Source of the DNA: Symbiodinium natans | Lineage: Eukaryota > Sar > Dinophyceae > Suessiales > Symbiodiniaceae | Length of the DNA stretch: 64,000 nucleotides | Assembly (NCBI GenBank): GCA_905221605.1 | Contig: CAJNDS010002745.1 | Coordinates: 571,501 to 635,500, forward strand | Direction of reading: 5' to 3' | Shown here: positions 1-10,283 of the stretch, one piece after another | How positions within the stretch are numbered: the first letter of the stretch is position 1 | Layout of the letters: each line of letters opens with the position of its first letter | Notes under the pieces: generated by a model | What the model was told of the DNA's origin: nothing | Seen by the model: the letters and a program-made list of their open reading frames with translations, nothing else | Database searches by the model: none | Position numbers and translations under genes: made by a program

Positions 1-164
1 CCAAAACCCTAAACCCTCAACTGTAAACCCCAAACCCTAAACCCTAAACCCTAAACCCTAGACCCTACACCCTAGACCCTAAACCCTAAACCCTAAACCC
101 TAAACCCTAAACCCCAAATCAATAAACCCGAAGAATCCTATGATTTCAGCCTGTAATAAGACCC

Positions 165-216
165 CCTGCAGCCGCCGCCCTGCCTGGCCAGCCGTGAGGT
201 AGCTGTTCGCCTGACG
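165..216 (-). CDS. Exon candidate, unknown gene
   Basis: On the minus strand a CCCCAG acceptor-like site is followed by an open segment reading RQANSYLTAGQAGRRLQ. No family recognised. It is short and GC-rich, so an open frame could be chance. Confidence 0.25.
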
Positions 217-1017
217 CTGGGGACGGTTTAGGGTTTAGGGTTTTGGGTTTAGAATTGAGGGTTTAGTGCTTGGGGTGACGGGAGGCATGAAGTTCAGGTC
301 TGGGGTTTAGGGTCTCAGGTTTGCAGGACCGGAGGATTTTACGAGTATAGACGGGCATTGGATTGATGCAGGAGAATTGGAGAAAAACCCTACACCCTAA
401 ACCCTAAACCCTAAATTTTAAACCCTAAGCCCTAAACCCTAAACCCTGGCAACTCTCAGGCCTGTGGACGGGGGGGACCTCCCGGCTTTTCAGGGGAATT
501 CCGTTTCGGGTTTAGGGTTTAGGGTTTAGGCTTTAGGCTTTAGGGTTTAGGGTTTAGGGTTTAGGGTTTAGGGTTTAGGGTTTAGGGTTTAGGGTTTAGG
601 GTTTAGGGTTGAGGGCTACAGGGTTTTACGGGCTTGAGGATGAGGGCTTTCGAGGTTTTTTGGGGGTTTTGGGGGTGCAGGGCTCAGGGTTCAGAGTTCA
701 GGGTTCAGGGTTTAGAGTGGTGTCGGCGGGGTTTTGGGGACATCTTAATGAAGGATGCCCAACCATCCCCAAACTTTCTGAAAACCAAGGAGGTTTTTTT
801 GGTTTAGAGCGTTCGGGAGGAGCAGGGCTTCGGGTCTTCCAATATCCTGGAGCGCACGTGTTCTTAGCACAGTAGGGGAATTAGGGCATAGCTCCTTGTG
901 GGGCTCTATGGGATGATAGAACCAGCTAGACCCAAGAGTCGCCTAGGAACAAAAAGGGTGCCCCCTTTTTGGTTTCAAAGGGGTTCAGAAAAGAAAACCT
1001 AAGCCCCAAAGCAGGGG

Positions 1018-1107
1018 ACGAAGGGCCGTCTCTGGGTCCTCGATGAGGTACCAAACCCCCACGGTTCCCTGTAAAAGCTTGGCTTGCAGTTCGCCGGCAT
1101 CTTTAAG
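1018..1107 (-). CDS. Exon candidate, unknown gene
   Basis: A 30-codon open minus-strand segment lies between two telomere-like blocks. After the internal acceptor-like CTTTTACAG (exon start 1068) it reads GTVGVWYLIEDPETALRP. The composition is protein-like, with the frame held to the edge of the island. No family recognised; the donor site is not clear. Confidence 0.4.
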
Positions 1108-1289
1108 GGACTTTAGGGTTAGGGGGTTTAGGGTTTAGGGTTTAGGGTTTAGGGTTTAGGGTTTAGGGTTTAGGGTTTAGGGTTTAGGGTTTAGGGTTTA
1201 GGGTTTAGGGTTTAGGACCCCTAGAAGGGACCCTGGATCTCATTCCCCTATGTTGGCCCTAGAACTACCTTATATAGTCCCTATATTGC

Positions 1290-1381
1290 ATTTTGCCGCA
1301 ATCTGTGTGAAAGGACCAGCTGCTTTCACGGGCTGCTTTGCCGCGGCGAGAGCAATTCCACAAAGCCATGCCCAGTGGATC
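1290..1381 (-). CDS. Exon candidate, unknown gene
   Basis: Open minus-strand segment reading DPLGMALWNCSRRGKAARES and onward to a stop at the island edge. Splice sites are not resolved. No family recognised. Confidence 0.35.
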
Positions 1382-1640
1382 CCATAAGCCAATCATCCCA
1401 AACCCCAAACCCCAAACCCTAAAGCCTAAAGCCTAAACCCTAAGCCCTAAAACTCAACAAACACACACATATACCCCGCAAAGGACACTTTGGGAATTGC
1501 TCAGCGTGGGAAACAGAGGTTACTCAGCAACCTCCTCCCCAACGAGCTACTGAAGGGACTAGAGGAAGGACCCTTGCAAGGGCCCATACCATACCAACTT
1601 GAGTTTAGGGTTTAGGGTTTAGGGTTATGGGTTCAGGGTT

Positions 1641-1771
1641 TGCAAGTAGGGGCCCCCAACTTACAAGTAGGGTTACAAGGGCTCAGTTGGTTGTAAGCTG
1701 TATCAATCAATTTGTACTTTTCTTTTCTAGTTTTTTACTTCTGATAGTCACTTAAGGGACCCCTACTTGTA
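1641..1771. mobile_element. MITE-like element, family D
   Basis: The ends are inverted copies: left GCAAGTAGGGGCCCCC, right GGGACCCCTACTTGTA. About 130 bp, no coding capacity. Related copies are at 35775-35883 and 58240-58503, with a fragment near 6560. Confidence 0.55.
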
Positions 1772-3634
1772 TTTGGGAGTACGTAGGTCTGCAGGGACCG
1801 AAACCCTAAGCTTTTACCCCTAAACCCGTGAACACCTAAACCCGAAAGCCTAGATACCCAAAACCTAAACCCCTGAACATCTCCCCCCAAACCCTAAACC
1901 CTTACCCCTAAACACCCCTAAACCCTTAAAGCCCTGTAAGCACAAAACTACAATTTTCTTAGGAGCCACCGAAATGGAAGATATTCTTCCCAATAAGGCT
2001 AATAGAAGCATTGTTATCCTTATTTTTAGGGGGTCTGAAGCACCTAAACCCTAAACCTTAAACCCTAAACCCTAAACCCTAAACCCTAAACCCTAAAGTA
2101 GTAAGCCCTTCTGGGGTCCCTCCTTTCTGTCTCCGAAACTACTTGCACCTGCCCCTGGGGCATCAGAGCAATTAATCACCTCAGTCTACAAGCCTGAGGC
2201 CGTACACCCTAAACCCTAAACCCTAAACCCTAAATCCTAAACCCTAAACCCTTTTTCAGGGTTGAGGGTTTGAGGGTTTCAGGGTTCTAGGAGTCGCGCG
2301 GCGGCACCGTAACTAAGCCCGAAAACAGGAACCACAATACACCCCAATTGATGAACATAAATAAGTTACACTTCGTACCGCTGGAGGTAGAGGGTTTAGG
2401 TGTACTAAGAAAGGCTGAAACCCGTCGTCCGTGCAGGCAGCACGGCCTACTTCGTCAGATCATAGCGCACGTCCTGATCCAATTTGCAGGTTCTCAGGGT
2501 TCAGGGTTGAATTAGGGCTTCAGGGTGTAGGGTTTAGGGAGTTGGGTACCCTATGTCCCTCTCCCAGAACCCTTTTCAGGGCCCTATATAGGGAATGTAG
2601 GGTGTAGGGCACCAGGGAGCTCGAGATATCCTTTAGGGTTTAGGGTTTAGGGTTTAGGGTACAGGGCTTAGGGTTTAGGGTTTAGGGTTTAGGGTTTAGG
2701 GTTCAAGGTTTAGGGTTGATGGTTTAGGGTTTTGGGTTTGTAGTATAGGTCCTCTCCCCATCCTCAAGTAACTGCACTTGAAGATCTAGGGGTTGTACCT
2801 TGGACCCTCAAGGTTTTTTCACCCCTGTGCTTTGGGCACCCTTTTGAAAGGTCCTTAAGGTAGTATAAGGGCCACATTCAGAGTATATTAAGGGACTCCT
2901 TTAGGGGTCATCCTTAGAAGTAGAGTCTGAATAGGGTTTAGGGTTTAGGGTTTAGGGTTTAGGGTTTGGGGTTTAGGGTTTAGGGTCTAGGGTCTAGGGT
3001 TTAGGGTTTAGGGTTTAGGGTTTAGGGTTTAGGGTTTAGGGTTTAGGGTTTAGGGTTTAGGCTGCCGCCAGCGGGTTCTAGTTTGTGAGTATACTGGGGT
3101 GGATTGGGGGAGGGGTTACTCCAATTTTAATTTCTCAAATTCCTGCAGGTTTGACAGGGTCATGTGGGGAGAAGGGCCCATAGAAGATTGAAACTTACTC
3201 CAATGCCCACCTAAACCCTATAAACCCCAAAACCCAACACCGAGCCCTAGTAGGGCTTAGGGTGTATAGGGTCCTGTTCTGGTAGTAGAATCAAGACGCG
3301 TTGAAGCACTCTCCAAGTTCAATCGGCATTCGAGGCAGTCTAGGTTGTAATCATGTAGGGACATATCACCATGAACCCTAAACCCTAAACCCTAAACCCT
3401 AAACCCTAAACCCTAGGGGACATGTCACCATGAGTACTCTTTGCTGGTGGGGCACTGCCTTCTCCAGCGCCACACGGGCCCACTTGGGCTGGAATCTGGA
3501 GACCCTAAACCCTAAACCCTAAACCCTCAACATCCCCTAAACCCTAAACATCCCTAAGCCGCTCCTGTGTTTCTGAGAAGCCGACTATATTGGCAACCCA
3601 AAAACACAGAACGAGGACCCTAATCCCATCGCAC

Positions 3635-3734
3635 CAGGATCTTTGCTTGCTGGGGGGTAGCCCAACTTATACGCTGTTGATTCCCGCTCGAGTCTCTGCG
3701 CTTAGCCTCTGTGACGGTTTCGGAAAAGCGGCCC
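3635..3734 (-). CDS. Exon candidate, unknown gene
   Basis: A CTGCAG acceptor is followed by a 100-nt open segment reading GRFSETVTEAKRRDSSGNQQ and ending at a GTGCGA donor-like site (TCCTG|GTGCGA). It is hydrophilic and low in hydrophobic residues. It may be a downstream exon of the EF-hand gene (5126-10033), because it is the same strand and has the same spacing, but there is no direct proof. Confidence 0.5.
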
Positions 3735-3929
3735 CTGCAGCAAACCTACACGCCCAAAGCCTAAACCTAAAATCCAAGCCCTCAACTTCTAACCCCAAAC
3801 CCTGAAACACAAGGCCCCTAGCACCAAACCCTAAACCCCCAACATTTGGGGCCTCACACCCTAAACCCTAAACCCTAAACCCTAAACCCTAAACCCTAAA
3901 CCCTAAACCCTAAACCCTAAACCCTAAAC

Positions 3930-3986
3930 CCAAGCAGCTGCAGCCTCAGCCCTGTCAAACCCCGAGGCCACGTACCAGCCGCGAAA
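3930..3986 (-). CDS. Exon candidate, unknown gene
   Basis: Open minus-strand segment reading FRGWYVASGFDRAEAAAAW, closed by a stop formed in the adjoining telomere-like block. A GTACGT donor-like site lies inside it, so the exon may be shorter. Confidence 0.35.
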
Positions 3987-4274
3987 GCTTAAACTCTCAA
4001 CTCCTGCAAGCTCCAAGGGTTTAGGGTTTAGGGTTTAGGGTTTAGGGTTTAGGGTTTAGGGTTTAGGGCTTAGGGTTCAGGGTTTAGGTTTGAGGGTTTA
4101 GGGCCCCTTTAAACCCCAAACCCTGAACTCCCTGATCCCCCTAATAGCCCAGAACTGCTGAACATAGGGTTTAGGGTTTAGGGTTTTTTGGTAAACCCTA
4201 AACCCTAAACCCTAAACCCTAAACCCTAAACCCTAAACCCTAAACCCTAAACCCTAAACTCCCTAAACTGAAAC

Positions 4275-4317
4275 CTGAGAACCGCCAGCTCCTCCTCGGT
4301 TGAGTCGCGGCGGCGCC
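4275..4317 (-). CDS. Exon candidate, unknown gene
   Basis: A 43-nt segment bounded by GTCCAG acceptor and CTCAG|GTTTCA donor, reading RRRDSTEEELAVL in the open frame. It is next downstream of the EF-hand exon at 5126-5212 and may belong to that gene. Confidence 0.45.
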
Positions 4318-4375
4318 CTGGACTTAGGCACTTCCCAAAGACTCCACGCATGGAAGCACCACTTTCTTAGTAAGT

Positions 4376-4464
4376 AGGGTTTAGGGTTTAGGGTTTAGGG
4401 TTTAGGGTTTAGGGTTTAGGGTTTAGGGTTTAGGGTTTAGGGTTTAGGGTTTAGGGTTTAGGGT

Positions 4465-4503
<39 letters not shown>

Positions 4504-4527
4504 GGTTTGGGGTTTGGGGTTTGGGGT

Positions 4528-4601
<74 letters not shown>

Positions 4602-4606
4602 GGTTA
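4376..4606 (+). repeat. Composite TTTAGGG / TTGAGGG / TTTGGGG array
   Basis: About 90 bp of TTTAGGG is followed by six TTGAGGG units, three TTTGGGG units and eleven more TTGAGGG units. The clean switches between homogeneous variants mean local amplification of variant units rather than random point mutation. Confidence 0.95.
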
Positions 4607-5125
4607 GCTAGGTAGGCTATGGGGATTATAATCGGTTTCGACCCTGAACCCTAACAGGCCCGAAACCCTAAACCCCAAAGTTCCTTTACCCTTGACCAAG
4701 AGGTACTGGAGTCCCGGGGTTTGGGAGTCTAGGGTTTGCGGAGTTGGGGCTTCTGGTGTGGAGTTTTAGGGTCTTCTGTTTAGGGTTTAGGTGTTAGGGC
4801 TTGAGGATTTGGGGCCGTCTGGTGTGGAGTCTTCGGGGCGCAAGGGAAGGTTTGGCCTTCCAAGTCTTTGTCAGTACCTACGAAACTCAAGAGAACTGAT
4901 TGTATGTATCGCAGCCTGCCTGAACTACCTATTTTCTGCAGGGGAAAGCTCGGGTTTAGGGCTTCTGGGTTTCTGGCATACGGGTTTAGAGTTTGGTCAC
5001 ACGTTGCAGCGAAACAGGACCCCAAAACCCCACACCATAAACCCCACACCCTAAACCCTAAACCCTAGCCCTAAACCTTAAACCCTAATTAAACCCTACA
5101 CCCCTAAACCCCAGAATCCACGAAA

Positions 5126-5212
5126 ACCCCAGAGCTTCAGCTGAGGCCCCCGGCGGATCTTCCGGCGACTGAGGATCTCTTCGCAGTAGCAGTTGTACCA
5201 CATAATGAACTC
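5126..5212 (-). CDS. EF-hand gene, exon with loop residue 12 and F helix
   Basis: After a TTCTGCAG acceptor the minus strand reads EFIMWYNCYCEEILSRRKIR and stays open for 28 codons. Its first residue supplies the position-12 glutamate of an EF-hand loop whose first nine residues are in the exon at 6419-6445 (DGSGEIDFE); FIMWYNCYC then fits the exiting F helix of a calcium-binding EF-hand. Phase 0 start. The 3' end is not fixed; a GC donor (CTGAA|GCTCTG) is one option. Partial copies of this acceptor and exon start lie upstream at 5271-5432. Confidence 0.7.
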
Positions 5213-5432
5213 CTGCAGAATCGGGCTTAGGGTTTAGGGTTTAGGGCTAGGGTTTAGGGTAGCCCAGTATCCACATAATGAACTCCTGCAGAATAGGGGA
5301 ATGAACTCCTGCAGAATAGGGCTTAGGGTTTAGGGTTTAGGGTTTAGGGTTTAGGGCTAGGGTTTAGGGTTTAGGATATAGGGTTTAGGGTTTCGTAGCC
5401 CAGTATCCACATAATGAACTCCTGCAGAATAG
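5198..5432. repeat. Composite tandem duplication of exon start plus telomere-like block
   Basis: The segment CCACATAATGAACTCCTGCA at 5198 recurs at 5271 and 5407, and a shorter copy starts near 5300. Copies are separated by TTTAGGG blocks and by GTAGCCCAGTAT, which resembles the end of family A elements. On the minus strand each copy is a TTCTGCAG|GAGTTCATT acceptor plus exon start, upstream of the real exon (5212). Confidence 0.85.
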
Positions 5433-5611
5433 GGCGGAGGGTACAGAACTCATGCAGCAAGGGTTTATGGTTTTGGGGGGGGTTGAGGGTTTAGGGTTTA
5501 GGGTTTGGGGTTTAGGGTTTAGGGTTTGGGGTTTAGGGTTTGGGGTTTAGGGTTTGGGGTTTAGGGTTTGGGGTTTGGGGTTTAGGGTTTGGGGTTTAGG
5601 GGCCCAGTATC

Positions 5612-5718
5612 CACATTGCAATAAGGGATCCCATAAGGTGCCTCATCATGGGCTGGTCCGGGGCGGTGACCACACCAAACTTCGGCTGCAGGATCCACGG
5701 ATATGGACCGAAATCAAG
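5612..5718 (-). CDS. Exon-like segment, unknown
   Basis: Open minus-strand segment with an internal CTGCAG, then reading PKFGVVTAPDQPMMRHLMGS. It lies between two EF-hand exons that join without it, so it is a decoy, an alternative exon or chance. Confidence 0.3.
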
Positions 5719-5981
5719 GCCCTGAACCCGAAACCCTAGCCCTAAACGCTCAACTTTAAAAGTAAACTCTAAACCCTAAACCCTAAACCCTACAGTATCT
5801 GCTCTCAGCAACCCAGCATATAAGGGTGGAGGTTTAGGAGTCTTCGGGGGCGCAGTCTAGGAAATCTCGCAGGGTTTAGGGTTTGGGGTTGAGGGCTGAG
5901 GGGCCCAAGCAGGGTTGGGCTTTGACTTGAAGGGCTAATGTGGGTGTATGCCCTAGACCATTAGTTGTAGGGCCCTGTATG

Positions 5982-6190
5982 TTAGGGTAGTTACATGGTC
6001 TGATAGTATGGGCCCCTAAAAGGGGTATATAACCCTAAACCCTAAACCCTAAACCCTAAACCCTAAACCCTAAACCCTAAACCCTAAACCCTAAACCCTA
6101 AACCCTAAACCCTAAACCCTAAACCCTAAACCCTATACAACCCAAGGGCTCATACACTAAGAACCCTTTAAGGGTGGTCCATGTATCAAC
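5982..6190. mobile_element. Family C MITE-like element split by a telomere-like block
   Basis: The left part (TTAGGGTAGTTACATGGTC ... TATATA) and the right part (CCCTATACAACCCAAGGGCT ...) match the halves of the uninterrupted copy at 48467-48605, where the middle reads TATATACCCTGTACAA. Fifteen CCCTAAA units (6031-6135) occupy exactly the ACCCT position. Confidence 0.75.
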
Positions 6191-6418
6191 CCGTATCAAT
6201 GAACAAACGAAGGGACCCTTCTAAGTGACCTTAGGGGCTTCTTTGGGGCTGTTTTAAAGGCTGCTTAATGGCTTATTAGGCACATAGAAAGGGTATATAG
6301 GGGAACCCTAAACCCTAAACCCTAAACTCTAAACCCTAAACCCTAAATCCTAAAGGTCCCTTCTAGGGGTCCCTCCTTATACTTAACCTTAGACCACAAG
6401 TGAGAGCACCGCCCTGTC

Positions 6419-6445
6419 CTCGAAGTCGATCTCGCCGCTGCCGTC
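6419..6445 (-). CDS. EF-hand gene, calcium-loop exon
   Basis: A 27-nt phase-0 exon encoding DGSGEIDFE, positions 3-11 of a canonical EF-hand loop. The acceptor is CCCGAAG|GAC; the donor is TTCGAG|GACAGG, a GA donor. Joined to the exon at 7778-7810 (ending ADQ) and the exon at 5126-5212 (starting EF), the loop reads D-Q-D-G-S-G-E-I-D-F-E-E, with ligands at 1, 3, 5, 7, 9 and 12. Confidence 0.72.
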
Positions 6446-6961
6446 CTTCGGGCAACAATCCCTAAACCCTAAACCCTAAACCCTAAACCTTAAACCCTAA
6501 ACCCTAAATCCTAAACCCTACACACCTGAACCCCATTCCCGAAACCCTAAACCCAACCACTAGGGCCCCAAGTTAGAAGTAGGGTTATGAGGGCACTCAA
6601 GAGCTTTGTACTTGGGCTATGACTCCCGAACCAAAAGTTAGCAAGGTGAGGGAGTTTTTGTTTTGGATACCTCCCTTCTGCTGGGAGATGGGAGGACACA
6701 ATAAGTAGGGTATGAAGGAGTTAGGGTTCGTGGTTATGGGTAGGATAACGCCCAGTTCGTGCTCCCTTAAGGGAGCGCACTTGTAGCCCTGCTTGAGAAA
6801 CAACTTTAAGCAGTCACCCGATTTCCTAGTATGGTACCCCCCCCCACCCCCAAACTCTACAATGAGGTCTTGCGCAAGTGTTTAGGGGTTCAGTGACGCC
6901 CCAGGCACTAAACCCTGGACATAGTGTCAGGCTTACAAGTGACAAGGTCCGTCCTACAAAA

Positions 6962-6965
6962 ACAA

Positions 6966-6998
<33 letters not shown>

Positions 6999-7067
6999 TG
7001 TATGTATGTATGTATGTATGTATGTATGTATGTATGTATGTATGTATGTATGTATGTATGTATGCAC
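6962..7067 (+). repeat. (TATG)n microsatellite
   Basis: About 26 uninterrupted TATG units. It lies in the intron between EF-hand exons 7778-7810 and 6419-6445. Confidence 0.98.
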
Positions 7068-7139
7068 ACATACACATAGACACATACACATATACATATA
7101 ACTACATAACGAAACGAACATACATGTAGACATGTATGA

Positions 7140-7416
7140 TACCTACATACCTACACATACACATATACACACATATACACACATATACACACATATACAC
7201 ACATATACACACATACACACATACACACATACACACATACACACATACACACACACATGCACACACATGCACACACATACACACATACACACATACACAC
7301 ATACACGCATACACACATACACACAGACACACACACACACACACATACATACATACATACATACATACATACATACATACATACATACATACATACATAC
7401 ATACATACATACATAC
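7140..7416 (+). repeat. (CACATA)n/(CA)n/(ACAT)n microsatellite
   Basis: Interrupted CACATA and ACAC repeats run to about 7340 and are followed by a clean ACAT array to 7416. It is the near reverse complement of the TATG array at 6962-7067, so the pair could fold into a stem. ORFs across it are repeat artefacts. Confidence 0.97.
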
Positions 7417-7777
7417 TAGGAAGCTGCAATCAGGGCTTTGAAAGGAGTTGTAGGTTATAAGTATAATTCCCTGAACAAGAGTCAGGAGAGTAAGGGGGGC
7501 CCGTGGCTCAGCTCAGCAATGATTCGATGGTGAGACCAAAATTCTCCATGTATTCCGCCCCGCAAGACCCTATTCGCCCCCAGTATACGATATCCTAGGC
7601 CTTAAACGCAAACCCCCTAAGCAAACTAAAAACCCCAAACTCTGAACCCTAAATCCTGAATCCCAAAGCCTAAACCCTAAACCCTGAACCCTGAACCCTA
7701 CATTTTACCCAAGCAAGGGATCCCAAACCACAAACCCGCTACAACTTGGACTGCACGGATCAAACTTGCACCCCATC

Positions 7778-7810
7778 CTGGTCAGCCTGCTGCCAGAAGA
7801 AGCGCAGTCG
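7778..7810 (-). CDS. EF-hand gene, E-helix exon
   Basis: A 33-nt phase-0 segment reading RLRFFWQQADQ after a CCTCAG acceptor. It ends at CAG|GATGGG, a GA donor. The aromatic-rich E helix ends in A-D-Q, and the next exon begins DGSGE, giving the EF-hand loop start. The sequence on each side of the removed intron is AG|GAYGG. Confidence 0.7.
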
Positions 7811-7961
7811 CTGAGGCCTGTGTGAGGTTTAGGGTTTAGGGTTTAGGGTTTAGGGTTTAGGGTTTAGGGTTTAGGGTTTAGGGTTTAGGGTTTAGGGCTA
7901 GGGTCTTCAGCACGAACCTGGACATGGAAACCTCCATCGCCTTCTTGCCAAAGAGACAAAC

Positions 7962-8036
7962 CTGAAACAACTTCCATATCCCAGGGTACAACTCTACGAA
8001 TTCATCCCAAAATGCCCGTGGGCCGAGGCTTGAAAA
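7962..8036 (-). CDS. EF-hand gene, upstream exon
   Basis: A 75-nt phase-0 segment between a TTTCTTAAG acceptor and a TTTCAG|GTTTGT donor, reading FSSLGPRAFWDEFVELYPGI then WKLFQ. It is next upstream of the E-helix exon and in a compatible phase; membership in the same gene is inferred from phase, strand and spacing. Confidence 0.55.
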
Positions 8037-8481
8037 CTTAAGAAAGTGAGGCAGCAAGATAAGCGCCAATACTCAGGACGAGTTGATGCGGGTTGGAGAA
8101 ATTCAAACAACACTAGTCAGAACAGCTCCAAACTCTAAACGCTTATCCCCAAAACGTCTTCTTTAGACGAAGAACTCTGGGCAGCGCGGGAATGGGAAGT
8201 GCACCTTATCAATAATTATCTCCGGCAAGGCATGGCTGCAAAGGGAACCCTCAACCCCAACCCTGAATTCAAGACCCTCAACCCTAAACCCTAAACCCTA
8301 AACCCTAAACCCTAAACCCTAAACCCTAAACCCTACATGTTTTCAGAGGGTTCAACCTTGGGCAACCAAGACTGTGCCCTCGGATTTAGGGCTTAGGGAT
8401 TGTTGAAAGATTCTCTGATGAAACCTCTAGGGTTTAGGGTTTAGGGTCTAGGGCTTAGGGCTTAGGGTTTAGGGTTTAGGA

Positions 8482-8591
8482 TATACTTAGTGGCCCAATA
8501 CCCTGGCCCAACAAAAGTTTAAACTTTTCTTTTAGTAGGGGTTTAGCTTTCCCAACAAGTTTGAAGTTCACCTATTGGGCTCCTAAGTATA
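8482..8591. mobile_element. MITE-like element, family A
   Basis: 110 bp with terminal inverted repeats: left TATACTTAGTGGCCCAATA, right TATTGGGCTCCTAAGTATA. The core is TTTAAACTTTTCTTTTAGTA followed by GGGGTTTAG. No ORF. It lies in an intron of the EF-hand gene model. Confidence 0.75.
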
Positions 8592-8948
8592 AGTAGTCCA
8601 CAAAGTCCGCACACACCTAAGTAGCCACAACATAGACCCTGAACCATAAGCCCCTAAATGCGAAATCATAAACCTTCCTCGTCTGCGTACGTCAGGAACG
8701 CAACCCCAACTAGTAGTAACCCCTAAACCCCAAGCTCAAACAATAAAAAACTAAAGAGCCTAACCCCAGACCTATCTCAACCCTAAGACCCAAAGAATAG
8801 ATTCCACTCCACACCCTGCAAGACCCCACGGGTATAGGTACCTACATAGTATACACCGTGGCCCTAAAAGGTACTACAGGGGAACCCCTTTAAGGCTCAA
8901 GTAGAAGGTACACGGACCCGGGTTTCGGGTTTAGGGCCCTGGCGGTAC

Positions 8949-9014
8949 TTCGCTGATGTCGTCAGTGCCATACAGCTTCAGCAGCATGCTTATGAACCTG
9001 TCACTGTCGCCCAG
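8949..9014 (-). CDS. EF-hand gene, upstream exon candidate
   Basis: A 66-nt phase-0 segment, acceptor TTCGAAG, donor GCGAA|GTACCG, reading LGDSDRFISMLLKLYGTDDI then SE. Strand, spacing and phase match the EF-hand chain below it. No family recognised from this piece alone. Confidence 0.5.
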
Positions 9015-9143
9015 CTTCGAAACCCTAAGCCCTAAATCCTAAACACCCCCGGATCTGAACCAAGCCCTCCTGGCAGCAAACCCTAAACCCTAAACCCTAA
9101 ACCCTAAGGCTCTCTAAAGTAGCTCCTGTCAAGTGACCTTGCT

Positions 9144-9144
<1 letters not shown>

Positions 9145-9176
<32 letters not shown>

Positions 9177-9183
9177 CGGGGGG
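9145..9183 (+). repeat. Poly-G tract
   Basis: A 38-G run broken by one C. It is a G-quadruplex candidate or an assembly-sensitive homopolymer. Confidence 0.95.
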
Positions 9184-9509
9184 CATGTAGATACCCATTC
9201 GGTCCTTGGAGCCCTGAGGATATATGGTCACTTCTCTGAACTTTAGGGTTTGGGGTTTGGGGTTTGGGGTTTAGGGTTTAGGGTTTAGGGTTTAGGGTTT
9301 AGGGTTTAGGGTTTAGGGTTTAGGTAGGGTTTAGGGTTGAGGGTTCAGGGTTTGGAGTTTAGGGTCCCACTATGGGGTCCTTATTCTAAGGCAGCCCCGA
9401 ATCTTTAGTATACAGACGTGAGTAGAGGGGCTACTTGCAAGAAGAGTGGCTGTTCAAGACTGTACCGTAGACTTGGACTGCAAAGTAGGTGGCATGTATG
9501 ATGTACTTG

Positions 9510-9640
9510 GACCCCACCCCCCCCACCCCACTCCACCCCCCCGACCCCCCCCCCACCCCCACCCCCCCCGCCCCCCCCCCCCACCCCCAACCCCCCCACC
9601 CCCCACCCGCCCCACCCCCAACCCCCCCACCCTCAGTACT
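9510..9640 (+). repeat. C-rich (C4-9)A tract
   Basis: About 130 bp of C runs with single A or T breaks. Proline/glycine ORFs in this stretch are composition artefacts. Confidence 0.95.
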
Positions 9641-9988
9641 CTTTGTGGGGAAGGCGCCGTGCAGAGGATCGGACGAGGGAGCCTCAACCCCTCCCCGCCG
9701 GCGCGGAACACAAGCAAAGAATGAAACAAGCAAAACAAAAAACATCATAATAGTAACAATGTGACAAGATAATGCCCTAAACCCTAAACCCAAAACCCTC
9801 AACCCTAAACCTGTTCTTAGGGCCCTGACAAGGCATAGGGCTGAACAGGCTGTGGTTCAGGGCTTAGGGTTTAGGGTTGAGGGTTCAGGGATGAGACCTA
9901 GGGTTTGGGGTGCAGGTCGTAGGGTTTAGAGTTTAGGGTTTAGGGTTTAGGGTTTAGGATTTAGGGTTTAGGGCCAGGGTTTCGGGTC

Positions 9989-10033
9989 CATGCTGTAAGT
10001 GTCCGGCTCCGACTGGACGATGACTTTTCCGTC
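9989..10033 (-). CDS. Exon candidate, possibly EF-hand gene
   Basis: A 45-nt phase-0 segment after GGCGCAG, reading DGKVIVQSEPDTYSM, ending at a GA donor (CATG|GACCCG). Both boundaries carry a following GAC, as in the EF-hand exons downstream. Confidence 0.45.
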
Positions 10034-10283
10034 CTGCGCCAGCGGCATTAGGGTTTAGGCTAGAGGGTTGCGGGGCAAGCCCCCCCCCCCTACCAAAAGG
10101 GAGGACCGCCGGTCCAGGGCTTCCAAATATTCGGCGAGGGGGGACTCGAATAGTATTTCGGGGTTCGGGGGGGGGGGGGAAATCCTGTTTTGGGAGATAA
10201 TCGTCGTGCAGGTCACGTCCGTAGGGTGTAGGGTTTAGGGCTTAAGGGCCTACATCTGAATTCCACAGCATCACACCAGCTGA

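Larger units (their letters stand above)
1..3420. repeat. Interstitial telomere-like block cluster, region 1
   Basis: Blocks of CCCTAAA (C) or TTTAGGG (G) on the + strand: C 18-118, G 225-245, C 388-447, G 507-615, G 1111-1216, C 1398-1450, G 1603-1640, C 2043-2098, C 2205-2252, G 2632-2735, G 2933-3060, C 3375-3417. Blocks are mostly perfect heptamers with scattered single-base variants. The islands between hold exon-like minus-strand segments and short inverted-repeat elements listed separately; 620-1000 and 1800-2040 show only degenerate heptamers and nothing else I recognise. Confidence 0.95.
3420..6560. repeat. Interstitial telomere-like block cluster, region 2
   Basis: Blocks: C 3503-3550, C 3858-3931, G 4017-4104, G 4165-4187 head-to-head with C 4192-4259, G 4376-4606, C 5045-5105, G 5227-5260, G 5320-5395, G 5478-5602 (many TTTGGGG variants), C 5770-5791, C 6031-6135 (15 units, inside a family C element), C 6305-6355, C 6462-6520. 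Most lie in introns of the EF-hand gene model. Confidence 0.95.

Noticed and set aside
1-120. A true chromosome end at the start of the window
   Set aside because: The CCCTAAA units are mixed with variants, stop after ~120 bp and are no longer than many internal blocks.
6826-7460. Overlapping ORFs of about 60-100 codons in all frames (MYVCMYVC, HTYIHTYI)
   Set aside because: Pure microsatellite translations of TATG and CACATA repeats.
9405-9802. Pro/Gly-rich ORFs on both strands
   Set aside because: Produced by the C-rich tract at 9510-9640.
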